Below are positions 32,365 through 44,705 of a stretch of 64,000 nucleotides of DNA, piece by piece; within the stretch, counting starts at the first letter, position 1, and each line of letters opens with the position of its first letter. The notes below the pieces were generated by a model, which worked only from the letters and a program-made list of their open reading frames with translations, was not told the DNA's origin and ran no database searches. The DNA is from Microglena sp. YARC. Taxonomy: Eukaryota; Chlorophyta; Chlorophyceae; Chlamydomonadales; Chlamydomonadaceae. Made by a program: the position numbers and the translations under genes. Where the stretch lies: assembly GCA_022414725.1 (NCBI GenBank), contig CM039463.1, positions 40,421,825-40,485,824 of the forward strand, read 5' to 3'.

Positions 32365-32490
32365 TCGTTCAGTAGAAGAGGAGAAAATGAAAAAGTGTTT
32401 TTTCGCGTCTACATTTGCCGAAGACGGCGAGCAGCTAAATTGCTGGCTGAAGCTATGTAACCAAGTTCACGTTCAAGTAGTCCATATTGC
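32365..32490 (+). repeat. Dispersed repeat family B, copy 2
   Basis: Contains tcgttcagtagaagagga, tttgccgaagacggcgagca and attgctggctgaagct plus gtaaccaagttca, matching the copy at 16640-16800, including the purine-rich spacer. Confidence 0.7.
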
Positions 32491-32519
32491 AGCAGTCTAG
32501 AAGACTGGGGAGAAGTAGA

Positions 32520-32720
32520 AGCTAATTGTTACATGCTACATTACATTACTTGCTACATTAAATTACTTGTTACATTACATGTTACATTAACTATTCTATT
32601 ACATTAATTGTTACCTTACATTACGTGTTACATTACATGTTACATTACATTACATGTTACATTTACTATTCCAAATTGTATATTACATTACATTACATTA
32701 CATTACATGTTAAAGTCTAC
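32520..32720. repeat. (ttaca)n / ttacattaca microsatellite
   Basis: Imperfect ttacat repeats with ttactattc and taattgtta interruptions. A second array of the same type and orientation is at 35035-35118, on the other side of LINE 2. Confidence 0.88.
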
Positions 32721-32962
32721 TTGACACCGCGAGGGTGTATGAGACTCTGTGCTTTAAACAAAAAGAAAAAGCACCCACAAAGCAAAAAACCCCATTACAT
32801 CAGGGGTGTGTCGAGGACAAACAAACCAAACTCCCAACCACCGTTTTGGTGGCGTAGGTATTAAACCCCTTAGAGCAGGACCCAGATCTCAACCACTTAC
32901 AGTGGCGGAGGTAAGAAGCTAACAAATGAGAAGTCTCAAGAAGAAAAAAAAGGGATAATAAA
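32721..32962. other. Unassigned sequence downstream of LINE 2
   Basis: Probably includes the LINE 2 3' UTR on the minus strand. No clear poly-A or microsatellite tail directly after the stop; nothing else recognised. Confidence 0.4.
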
Positions 32963-34962
32963 TTACGGTGCCACTAAGCAGTCCAGGGCTTCCTGTCTTG
33001 CTCTTCTACAAGTAGAAAGATAGTCGGCTAGGTTGCTCCAAAAAGACTTAGTGCCATTTCCATTCATAAAGGTTCTGAATGTGGAATCGCACAATTCCAC
33101 ATTCCATACGGTTAAGTCGGTATCCTCATGGACATGCCTATAAATATCTGTAAACAGATTCTGGTAGCGGAGGCGAATATCATTATAAAAAAGGGCACTC
33201 AAACATATGCATTTCATCCTCAGTTTTTTGGAACCCACACATTTGACAGTGTCTCATTGAGCGAGGGATGTGTGCTCTATCCACCACCCTCATTCTTTCT
33301 GTGTTCAGCCAATGGGAACCCATTCTAAACTGTGCTATAGAACGAATCTGATCCTGCTTATGTAAGGCGGATGTAAAAGGAATCAAAGCCATTCTCATCA
33401 TTGCTGTTGGCTGCGAAACCATTTTTGGTATCGGAGGCGTTTAAAGCCAACCCTTCTCTCATCAGGGATGTCTCTAACTGCATTGGTGTCACTTGGGTAC
33501 TTAAACCTCCATGACTCAAAAACTTCAGACATAATACCTTCGACATCGACAGCCTCCAAAATGTTGATGTTTTTACTGGATCCTAGCTTGTGGAGAGCAC
33601 AACGCAAGTCATGAACCCAGCCAGTGTTGGAGTCAAAAGATTCCTCAAGAGCCATTCTAATGAGATCCTCAGGTTCTTTATGTATGGTCTTGTTCCAGAA
33701 GCGCAAAGCTTGTTTAAGCCAAGCAAAACACAACGGGGTTCTACCCAGCTCTTCCATGATAATATTAGATGTAGTAGATTGGCAAACACCCAACATTTGT
33801 TTAAGTATACCTCTATGCCATTTCTCACAAGCATGGTCATTTGAGATAAGTGTGTTGTTCAGAATAGAAGGAGCCCACACCTCACAGCCAAAATTCAGGA
33901 TAGGTTGTACAAGAGAATCAAACAGGTGGGTGAGAATATCAATATTGTATATCTCCATAGTATGGCATCGCCTACGAAGCATGTGGTGTGCTTTTGGGCC
34001 TTAGTGAGCATCCTAGAAAAAAGCAGCTTTTGCACGATTGCTTGAGTCACCATCCACAAAGAGGGATCCCAAGTAGATAAAAGATAACTTTGTAGAAAGT
34101 TGTGCTCCATCATAGACAAATTTGTAATCAGGATCCATGCGGGCCTCATCACAGAATTGTTTGTTGAAAACGACAATCTCAGTTTTCTTTATATTCACAG
34201 CCATCTTAGTAGCCTCGCAGAAATCTCTCAGGCAGTCAAGCATCGCTTGCATATCTGCCGGGGATTCTGCCATTATAGCTAGGTCATCAGCATAAAGTAA
34301 CAGTTGCAGAATCTTTCCCCTAAGCTCAGCCCCTACATTTGGGAGCTTGGATTGGAGGAACGATTCAATTCTATCAATGAACAGACCGAATAGGAGTGGG
34401 GATAGGGGGTCTCCTTGTTTAACTCCTACAAGGGATGGAAAGGAGGATCCAATGTCCCCATGTAGGCGAACTTGGAAAACAACATGATTATACATGGACT
34501 TCAGAATACTGAGATAGGGGTCCTTGACTCCTAGCCTTGCTAAGCAATCCATAGCAAGTCTCTGTTGACCCAATCATAAGCCTTCTTGAAATCAACAAAA
34601 GCCACAAAGAGTGGTTTTTTCTTTTCTCTATATATTTATCTACAATATGGTTAAGAATGAATGATGCATCTGCAGTACCCCTACCACTTCTAAATCCATA
34701 TTGGCCAGCGGCTCTGAGGTTGAATTCTTCTGACCAATCATCTAGTCTACGTAGCATGCAAAGGGAGAAGATCTTTCCTATGGAGTTGCTCACCGCAAGA
34801 CCTCGATAGTTGTCCTTGTCATACACACTGCCTTTGGATTTGGGTACGGGTACCAAGGCAGCTGCAGCCCATTGGCTGGGGTAAGAAGTCTTCCAGATGA
34901 GATTAAACAGGTTAGTCATAGCTTGTAGAAATCGGGAGTTGGCCTCATGGCGTATATGAGAA
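32963..34962 (-). pseudogene. Second LINE, 5'-truncated and frameshifted RT fragment
   Basis: Minus-strand pieces in order: 34919-34488 (YRGLAVSNSIGKIF, YGFRSGRGTADASF), 34573-34013 (VGVKQGDPLSPLLFGLF; LLYADDLAIMAES with an intact YADD), 33982-33398 (thumb and connection, NFGCEVWAP), 33422-33183 (knuckle HCQMCGFQKTEDEMHMFECP) and 33238-32963. At least five frameshifts, several in A or T runs (for example 34613-34625). The endonuclease is absent because the element starts at RT motif 1. It differs clearly from the Dualen-like LINE and has no RNase H. Confidence 0.86.
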
Positions 34963-35034
34963 TGCCCCTATACAAAAAATACGAATTAATTGCATTTGTA
35001 CAGATAGTTGGTATGCGAATGATGGGGGAAAAAA

Positions 35035-35118
35035 TGAATAGTCAAGCAACATTACATGTTACATTGACTATTTTATTACATTCATTGTTACATTACATTA
35101 TATGTTACATTGAATCTC
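35035..35118. repeat. ttacat microsatellite, second flank of LINE 2
   Basis: ttacatgttacattgactat and similar motifs, same unit and strand as 32520-32720. Confidence 0.8.
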
Positions 35119-35460
35119 TCAGTAAGGAGGAGCCCACAATTGGCCTGACTAAGAAGGGTAGCTACTTGGGCAGTACAGGGGTCCTGCCCCCTAGCAGTAC
35201 ACACACACCTAGTTTTGCGCCAACACCTAGTCGTGCTCTAACAGCCCAAATAAGATACACTGAACATTGTTTTTAGTTGTTAAAGGTATTTCACCCCAGG
35301 ATGTGGGTCTCCCGACGCAAACCAGCAACACCGAGGATTCAGTTCGAATGTGGTTGCCACTCCTACAAAAGAGTGGGCGGCTGGGCGCAATTAGGGGCGG
35401 TGGGAAATACCAACCCTCAACCAAACGAATATTCACCACTACCCCTATTGACCACAGCAG
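35119..35460. other. Unassigned sequence
   Basis: No array and no recognised gene; the open frames of 70-112 codons lack motifs. Confidence 0.4.
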
Positions 35461-35469
35461 ACAAGCTCC

Positions 35470-35945
35470 CTTCCACGGATATACCTATTTCGGGCCGGTT
35501 TGTCTTGGCCCTCCACAGGAGAGGGGGAGGATGGGGCAGAATTTAAAAATTGTAAACAATTCAAAAATGCAAGAAACTGAAGAGGCTCTAGCGCATGCGG
35601 GCTGATTTTACAGCCATTCTGTATATTTTAATCATCATCATTTATGCCCCAATCAAGGGGGTGGAGGAGACTTCTTTCTTTAAGGCCTGGGCGGTTTGTC
35701 TGGGCTGCCCACAGGAATGTGTGTGTGGGGGGGGATGGGGCAGGATTTTAAAATGGCAACAAATTTCAAAATGCAAGAACATAGAGAGGCTCAAGCGCAT
35801 GTAGGCTGATTGTATAGCCATTCAGTATAAGTTAATAATAATTATTAATGCCCCAATCAAGGGGGTGGAGGAGACCTCTTTCTATAAGGCCTGGGCGGTT
35901 TTTCTGGGCTGCCCACTGGAGGGGGGGGGGATGGGGCAGATGGCT
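35470..35945. repeat. Three imperfect copies of a 190-220 bp segment
   Basis: Each copy has a G-rich end (gggggatggggcag), an aacaattcaaaatgcaagaa-like segment, a gcatgcgggctga segment, atgccccaatcaagggggtg and aaggcctgggcggtttgtct. The copies decay from right to left. The right end overlaps the last exon of the M11 gene, so this is probably a duplication of its 3' end and downstream flank. Confidence 0.7.
35608..35612 (-). promoter_or_regulatory. Candidate TGTAA polyadenylation signal
   Basis: TGTAA on the minus strand, about 245 nt past the M11 gene stop. TGTAA is the usual poly(A) signal of chlorophycean algae; it is the first one I see after the stop. A pentamer alone is weak evidence. 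Confidence 0.25.
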
Positions 35946-36128
35946 TGGTGGGGGAGGGGAGTTTCGTTGAAGGCAGTCGAGGGGGTGAAGCGGGTTTCGC
36001 GGGGAAGGTGGGTGTCTTGGGAATCACTCTCGGGACTGCCTTGGTTGAGGTGGCTGTGGTGGTTGAGGCAGTTGAGATGTCGGTTGCAAATGGTGCGCAG
36101 TCTGGGTCCACGGCGTCAATCATCCCAT
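35857..36128 (-). CDS. M11 gene exon E7: second half of MopE motif and Pro-rich C terminus
   Basis: The acceptor is CAACCAATGCAG. Two bases complete the Asp codon begun by the last G of E6, giving DNDC followed by [11 protein letters not shown], the normal MopE-type spacing. After APFAT and a Ser/Thr tract come [18 protein letters not shown] and a Pro-rich basic end before the stop at 35857. Ser-Pro-rich tails are common in algal wall proteins. Confidence 0.78.
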
Positions 36129-39100
36129 CTGCATTGGTTGGGGTTGTTGGTTGAGGCGGTTGGGGTGGTTGAGGCGGTTGGGATGTTGGTTGCAAATGGT
36201 GCGCAGTCTGGGTCCACGGCGTCAATCATCCCATTGGTTGAGGTGGTTGGTTGAAATGGTTGAGGCGGTTGGGATGTTCGTTGTAAATAGTGCGCAGTCT
36301 GGGTGCACGGCATCAATCATCCCATCTGCATTGGTTGAGGTGGTTGAAGCAGTTGAGGTGGTTGAGATGTTGGCTGCAATAGGTCCACAGCGTCAATCAT
36401 CCCATCTGCATTGGTTGAGGTGGTTGAAGCAGTTGAGGTGGTTGAGATGTTGGCTGCAATTGGTCCACGGCGTCAATCATCCCACCTGCATTGGTTGAGG
36501 TGGTTGAGGCAGTTAAGATGTCCATTGCAAATGGTCCGCGGTGACAATCATCCCACCTGCATTGAGCAGTAAGGTGTGGGGAGGTGAGGAGGTAGTTGAG
36601 GCGGCACCAATCATCCTATCTGCGTTGAGCAGTAAGGTGTGGGTATGGGAGGGGAGGAGGTGGTTGAGGTGGTGGAGGCGGCATCAATCATCCCATTAGC
36701 ATTGAGCGGCAAGGTGTGGGTAGGGGAGGAGGTGGGTGAGGTGGGTGAGGTGTTTGAGGTGTTTGAGGCGGCGTCAATCATCCCATTAGCCTTGAGCGGG
36801 AGGTGTGGGTAGGGGAGGAGGTGGTTGAGGTGGTTGAGGTAGTTGAGGTGGTTGAGGCGGCATCAATCATCCCATTAGCATTGAGCGGCAAGGTGTGGGT
36901 AGGGGAGGAGGTGGTTGAGGTGGTTGAGGTGGTTGAGGTGGTTGAGGCGGCATCAATCATCCTATCTACATTGGGTGGTAAGGTGAGGTGAGGTGAGATG
37001 AGGAGGGGAGGGAAGGTGGTGTGGAGGTGAGGTGTGATGCGTTGTGGTTTGGGGAAAGCCTAATACCATCTCACCATCTGCATTGGGCTGTGTGAAGCAA
37101 GAGGGGCGTGGGCATTAAGCTACATTGAGCTGTGTTGTGTTATGTTGTGTTGTGAGCATGGTGGTGCGTTGTGGTTTGGGGAACCCCCATTACCATCTCA
37201 ACATCTGCATTGGGCTGAAAGTTTTTTTTCCCCACTCAAGGCAGTACTCAAGGCGGCACACAAGGCTGCACATAAAAATGCAAGGCAGTACATACTCACC
37301 ACAATCGTTGCCCAGGCCATCATGACAGGAGGTCTTCGCCGCCTGTGTCTCCCTGCCTCCACCCACCTGTCGAGGTGGCTAAGACTTTCGAATTTAAACA
37401 ACTGTGGTAAGTGCCCCCCCCCCCCCCCCCCCCCCCCCCCACCACGCACCACACCACCCACACCACCACACACACACACACACACATGCACCCAGGGCAG
37501 TACATCCTTACCACAATCGTTGTCCAGGCCATCATGACAGGAGGTCTCCACCGCCTCTGTCCTCCTGCACATACTGATTGTAGTGCCCTGGTATGAGCTG
37601 CCGTACTGCCGTACGACAAGTTGGTTGGAGCTGTTGGTCCACATCTCCCCATCGTATAGCGATACCAGTCTGAATTCAAATATTCATAAGTTCAGAAGTA
37701 GGAATTCAAACATTCAAAACATCTTCCCGTCGTATAGCCACACCAGTCTGAGTGGTGGGGTAGAGTGGTTGGGTGGAGTGGTGGGGTGGAGTGGTGGGGC
37801 GAAGTGGTGGGGTGGAGTGGTGGGGAGTGCTGGTGGGGCGTAGTGGTGGGGTGTAGTGGTGGGGTGGTGGGGTGGAATGGAGTGGTGGGGTGGAGTAGAG
37901 GGGTGAAGTTGTGGGTAGAGTGGTGGGGTGGAGTGGTGGGGTGGTGGGGTGCAGTGGAGCAGTGGGGTGTAGTGGTTGGGTGGAGGGGTGGAGTGGTGGG
38001 GTGGAGTGGTTGGGTGGAGTGGTGGGGTGAAGTGGTGGGGGTGAGTGGAGTTGGTGCTGACAATGTATCAATCCCTAGTGTGGATCTGGACTAGCTGGTT
38101 AGAGCTGCTGGTCCACATCTCCAGGTCATATAGAGATACCAATCTGAATTCAAATATTTCAAAGTTCAGAAGTAGCAATTCAAATATTGAAAACATCTCC
38201 CCGTTGTATAGCGATACCAGTCTGAATTCAAACATTCAAAATTCAGCATTCTCCTTCCCAAACCCTTATAATAGTATTAGGAACGAAGATCTCCACCGGT
38301 GTCTAAAGGCACAGCTTGCAGGAATTCATGTCTCATCCTTCAGAAGTAGCGGGAAAATGAGCTTGTAGTTAGGAGTTGTCAAAAATGTGATAATCGTGCG
38401 CAGTTGCATGATCTCTACCTCCAGGTGTGATAATCGTGTGCAAGAGGCTCAAGTTGCATGATCTCTACCTCCAGGTGTGATAATCGTGTGCATGAGGCTC
38501 AAGTTGCATGATCTCTACCTCCAGGTGTGATAATCGTGTGCAAGAGGCTCAAGTTGCATGATCTCTACCTCCAGGTGTGATAATCGTGTGCAAGAGGCTC
38601 AAGTTGCATGATCTCTACCTCCAGGTGTGCATAATTTCTTAAACGCCCTGATTAGGGTCAAGAGTGTGGGACAGAGCCGTAAACATCCCAAAATGCTTGG
38701 AAACGCTATAACCTGTAATATCCCCTGGGTTGGGTTGGTTTGGGTTGGCTGGGGTGGGTTTGGGTGGGGTGTGTGGGGGTGTGGGGTGGGGTGGGGTGGG
38801 TGGGGTGGGTTTGGGTGGGGTGGGTGGGGTGTGGGTGGGGTGGGGTGGGGTGGGGTGGGGTGGGGGTGGTGGGGTGGGGTGGGTGGAATCCATCCTTGTA
38901 CAAGCTGTGCAGCTTGGTGTCAGGGCTCTTCTGCACCTGGCTGGAGGCCAAGCTTGGAAATGCTATTACCTGTAATATCCCCTCCACTTGACATCAAACT
39001 GTTTTCATAGACAAGTGTACACGATATAGGAATTGTATGATATCGGATGATAATTTAAAACGATTGTCTTACTTTAGACATCCCTACGTATATGTTAGTG

Positions 39101-39216
39101 GCCCACACACCTACCTCAACCACCACCACCCATCTGTCCCATACTTCCATGTATGTGAAGCTGGCAAACACTTGCTGCAGTGCTTCTGAGTAGTAGATGT
39201 GACCGTGCTCCTCCCC

Positions 39217-39247
<31 letters not shown>

Positions 39248-39490
39248 CCATACACACCACCACCCTATCTCTTCCCATACTTAAATGTCTGTGAAGCTGG
39301 CAACCGCTTGCTGCAGTGCTTCTTAGTAGAAGATGTGACCGTGCTCCTCCTCCTCTCCCCCCCCCCCCCCACACACACAACACCATACACACCACCACCC
39401 CTCTTTCCCATACTTCAATGTATGTGAAGCTGGCAACCGCATTGCTGCATGCTTCTGAGTAGGAGATGTGACCGTGGCACCTCCCCCCCC

Positions 39491-39521
<31 letters not shown>

Positions 39522-41446
39522 ACCCATACACACACCACCCGCTTTCCCATACTTCAATGTATGTGAAGCTGGCAAACCGCTTGCTGCAGTGCTTCTTAGT
39601 AGAAGATGTGACCGTGCTCCTCCTCCCCCCCCCCCCCCACACACACACACCCCACACACACCATACACACCACACCACCTCTTTCCCATACTTAAATGTA
39701 CGTGAGAGCTGGCAAACACTTGCTGCAGTGCTTCTGAGTAGTAGATGTTAGTGGCCCATGTGACTGTGCTCCTCTTCCTTACCCTCCCCCAAACCCCCAA
39801 CCCCTCGCTCGCCTCACTACCACCCGCACCCACTCCTCCCTCTCGCTCAGTCCTAACCCACCCACCCCTCTACACGTCCGCCTCACCCCCTCCTTCCCGC
39901 CCCTCTTCCTGGCCTGTGCCCACATCGCCCCAACACTTACATGCATGTGAAGCTGGCAAACGTTGCTGCGGTGCTTCTGAGTAGTAGATGGGGCTGCGAT
40001 CCTCTTCCACCCACCCCCACCCCCATTCCACACACCACACACCCTCCTTCCCATACTTCCACCTCCCCCACCCCCCTGCACCACACACCCCTCTGTCCAT
40101 ACTTACATGCATGTGAAGCTGGCAAACGTTTGCTGCGGTGCGTCTGAGTAGTAGATGTGACCGTGCTCCCCCCCTCCCCCCTCCCCCCCCCCCCCCCCCG
40201 ACCACACAGTAGATGTTGGTGACCATGTGATCTTGCTCCTTTTACCTCCCCCTCTTTCCCCCCCCTCCAACTCTCTCTCTCTCTCCCCCCCCTACCCCCC
40301 CCCCCCCCTCCCATACTACCCAACCCCCCTCCCTCTGCACCATACAACCACCACCACCCTCCATACCATACCCCCCCTCTCCGCCCCATAACTACCACCT
40401 TCCCCTACCCCACCCCCTGCACCCGCACACACACTCTTTCTACCCCATACTTACAGGTATGTGAACCTTGCAAACGTTTGCTGCGGTGCTTCAGAGTAGT
40501 AGATGTTGGTGGCCCACGCAAAGGTGTTGGGGAAGGTGCGATCATAGCGACCCGAGGGCACCCTGCATACAAATGAATAAAATGTATATATATGAGCATT
40601 TGAATACGGTACCGGTAGTGAATGCTGATAACCCTCGCAAAGGTGTTGGGGGAGGAGTGGCAAAAGCGACCTGAGGGTAACCTGCACAATAACGAATAAA
40701 AACGAATCAAATGTGTGGTCGTAGCGACCTGAGGGCACCCTGCATACAAGCGAATATAATGTGTGGTCGTAGCGACCCGAGGGCACACTGCATACAAGCG
40801 AATAAAATGTGTGGTCGTAGCGACCCGAGGGCACACTGCATACAAGCGAATAAAATGTGTGGTCGTAGCGACCCGAGGGCACACTGCATACAAGCGAATA
40901 AAATGCGAAATCGGAGCATTTGAATGCGGTACCAGTAGTGTATGCTGGTGGCCCACCCAATAAATTTAGATATGGTAGACAGGACAAACTTTTATTAACA
41001 GTGCTGGAAAAGGTAGGGACCCGAGGTCACCATGCACAAAACCCAATTGAGGTGTGCAATAACTGCATGTCTCATACAGCACCAGCAGTGTAAGTTGGTG
41101 GCCCAGGACAAGGTGTTGGGGAAAAAGCGATCGTAGCGACCCGAGGGCACCCTACACATCCACCTACCTGAAGCTAGTGAAGAGAGAAGCACTCTCTCAC
41201 ATATACATACACATAAACATACAAATACACACACACATACACATACACATACACATTCTTACACATACACATACACATACACATTCTTACACATACACAT
41301 ACACATACACATTCTTACACATACACATACACATACACATTCTTACACATACATACACATTCTACACATATAACGTACACATTCTTACACATACACATAC
41401 ACATACACATACACATTCTTACACATACACATACACATTCTTACAC

Positions 41447-41477
<31 letters not shown>

Positions 41478-41723
41478 TTCTTACACATACACATACACAT
41501 GTCTTACACATACACATACACATACACATACACATTCTTATACATACACATACACATACACATACACGTACACATACACATTTCTTTACACATACACACA
41601 TACACATACACATTCTTACACATACACATACACATACACATACACATTCTTACACATACACATACACACACACATACACATACACATTCTTACACATACA
41701 CATACACATACACATTCTTACAC

Positions 41724-41754
<31 letters not shown>

Positions 41755-44674
41755 TTCTTACACATACACATACACATACACACACATACACATACACATA
41801 CACATACACATTCTTACACATACACATACACATACACATACACATTCTTACACATACACATACACATACACATGCACATACACATACACATACTAACACA
41901 CACATACACATACACCTACAAATACATTCCCAAGCACACATCCACCTACCTGAAGCTAGTGGAGACAGCATATTTCCTTCCTGTCACTCCATACCCGTCG
42001 GCCCAGTCAGGCACCCACCCACCCACCCACCCACACATACACATACGCACACTCACAGATAAATAAACATACACATGAGCATGAAGCAGGCACCACAAAT
42101 CATCGTACTGTGGTCGCCTCGAGTGTTGGAGATACAGGCCACTCCCAATCACACACCCACCAAGCTAAAGCTAATGAAGAAAGAAGCACTCTCACACATA
42201 CACGTAAACTCCCAATCACCCACCCACCCTCATACCTGAAAGCTAATGAAGAAAAGAAGCACTCTCACACATAACACGTAAAACTCCCAATCACCCACAC
42301 CACCCTCATACCTGAAGCTAATGACAAGAAAGAAACATTCTCACACAACACATATACACTCCCAATCAGCACACCCACCAAGCTTGAAGCCTAATGGGAG
42401 ATAGTCACTCCATACCTCTCGGCCCAGTCAGGATCCACATTCCATCATTCGTCATGTTGCCCACGTGTGTTGGGCAGGCAGGCCACTCAACCCCTCAGCT
42501 GCACCAAAGTAAGAATAAAAATAGACCCCATAGGGAGCATACTACCTCCCTGTCATTCCATACCCCTTGGCCCAGTCAGGCACCATAATATTTGTAGTGT
42601 GCGTTGGGCAGGCAGGCACTAAAACCTCAACTGCACCAATAGGGAGAGAATACAAAGAGGCATCCCCCCCCCATAAACCCCCCCCCCCCCCCCACACACA
42701 AAAACACACACACACACACATACACACACACACAAAAACATGCACACACACCTGAAGCTAATGAAGATAGCATACTTCCTCCCTGTCACTCCATACCCCT
42801 CGGCCCAGTCAGGCACCACAATCATCATGTTGTTTTCGCTCGTGTGTTGGGCGGGCAGGTTGAAGGTGAGGGTAGAGGCTGGAGGCAATGTGTTGGTGTC
42901 TAACACTACCATCGGGTGTGCCCAGCCCAGCTGCCAGTTGTGTGGGGCGTTAAAGCAGCGGAGGGCACAGCAACCACCCTGGGGGTTAGTTGGGGGTTAG
43001 TTGGGGGTTAGTTTGGGGTGGGGGTGAAGGAGGGTACGGGTGAGGTGAGGGGGCAGGTTGAAGGTGAGGGTATAGGCTTCAAGGCAACGTGTTAGTGTCT
43101 AACACCACGTATTTGGGTGTGCCCAGTCCAGCCTGCCAGTTGTGTGGGGCGCTGAAGCAACAGAGAGCGCAGCAACCACCCCTGGGGGTTGGTTGGGGAT
43201 GGGGGTTAGGATGAGTGGGGGGTGGGGGTGAGCGAGGGTTGAGGGTGTTGGTGGGGTTGAGGGTGAGGGGTGAGGGTGGGGTGAGGGTGGGAGTGGGGTG
43301 ATGGGTAAGGTTGAGGGTGGGGGGTAAGGCTTGAGGCCATGTGTTGGCGTCTAACACCACCTTTGGGTATGCCCAGTCCAGCTGCCAGTTGTGTGGGGTG
43401 TCGAAGCAGCGGAGGGCACAGCAACCACCCTGGGGGTAAGTCGGGTGTTAGTTGGGTGTTAGTTGAGGTTGGTTTGCCAGTTGTGAGGGGCGTTAAAGCA
43501 GCAGGTAGCACAGCAACCGCCCTGAGGGTTGGTTGCGGGTTGGTTGGGGGTTAGTTGAGGTTTGGGTGAGTGCGGGGGTGAGGGCGAGTGGGGGGGGTGA
43601 GGGTGAGGGTGGAGGTGAGGGTGGAGGTGAGGGTGGAGGTGAGGTTTCTTTTCAAACTTTGTGAAACTGCGAGATGATTCTGATCATGTCTCCTCAGACT
43701 GTGTTTGCGTCTAACACCATCATTGTGTCTCCCAGCCCAGCTGCCAGTTGCGTGGCCATTAAAAGCAGCGGAGGGCACAGCAACCACCCTGGGGGTTAGT
43801 TGGGTTTTGTTTGGGGGTTGGGGGTGGGGGTGGGGTGGGCGGGGGGTGAGAGTGAGGGTGGGGGGTAAGATGGGGGTGTTGAAGCAGCAGGTAGCACAGC
43901 AACCGCCCTGACGGTTAGTTGCGGGTTGGTTTGGGGGTTAGTTGAGGGTTGATTTGGGTGGGTTGGGGGTGGGTTTGAGGGTGAGGGAGGGGTGAGGGTT
44001 GATGGTGGAAGGTGAGGCTTGAGGCAATGTGTTGGTGTCTAACACCACCATTAGGTGTGCCCAGCCAAGCTGCAGTTGTGTGGGCGTTGAAGCAGCAGAG
44101 AGCACAGCACCCCACCGCGCCACTGCCCCCCCACACATAAACACCAACACAAACCACCACCACCATAGACAGGTGCCTGGCCTCAACATTGCACCAGAGA
44201 AGTCCCAGTATTTGCATGAGCCCTGTCGCACCCCACCCTACCCTACACCCACCAACCCCACCTTCCCACAAAAAGCCATCCCATCCCTTCCCACTCTTCC
44301 CCCAACACACACACCCTCCCCCCCACTCCTCACTCCACCACAAACCCCCACCCACACGCACCCACCCCACCACCACTACTCCCCCCCAACTCCCACCCCA
44401 CCCACCCACCACCATCCCCGGACACCCAACACACACCACCATGCCCCGGCACCATTGCACACGAGTAGTCGCAGTATTCGCAAGAGCCCTGCATAACCAA
44501 TGCAATAAAGCTTTTTCAGTCATCGTGTCATGATTGTCATGTATGTATGTATGTATGTATGTATGTATGTATGTATGGTACGCATAGTATGTAATGTAGT
44601 CTTGTATGTATGTATGTATGTATGTATGTATAGTATGTTATGTATGTATGTATTGTATGCATGTATGGATTATG

Positions 44675-44705
<31 letters not shown>

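Noticed and set aside
37411..37644. Cys/Val/Gly-rich and poly-Pro ORFs
   Set aside because: Poly-C and CACACA tracts within the E6-E7 intron.
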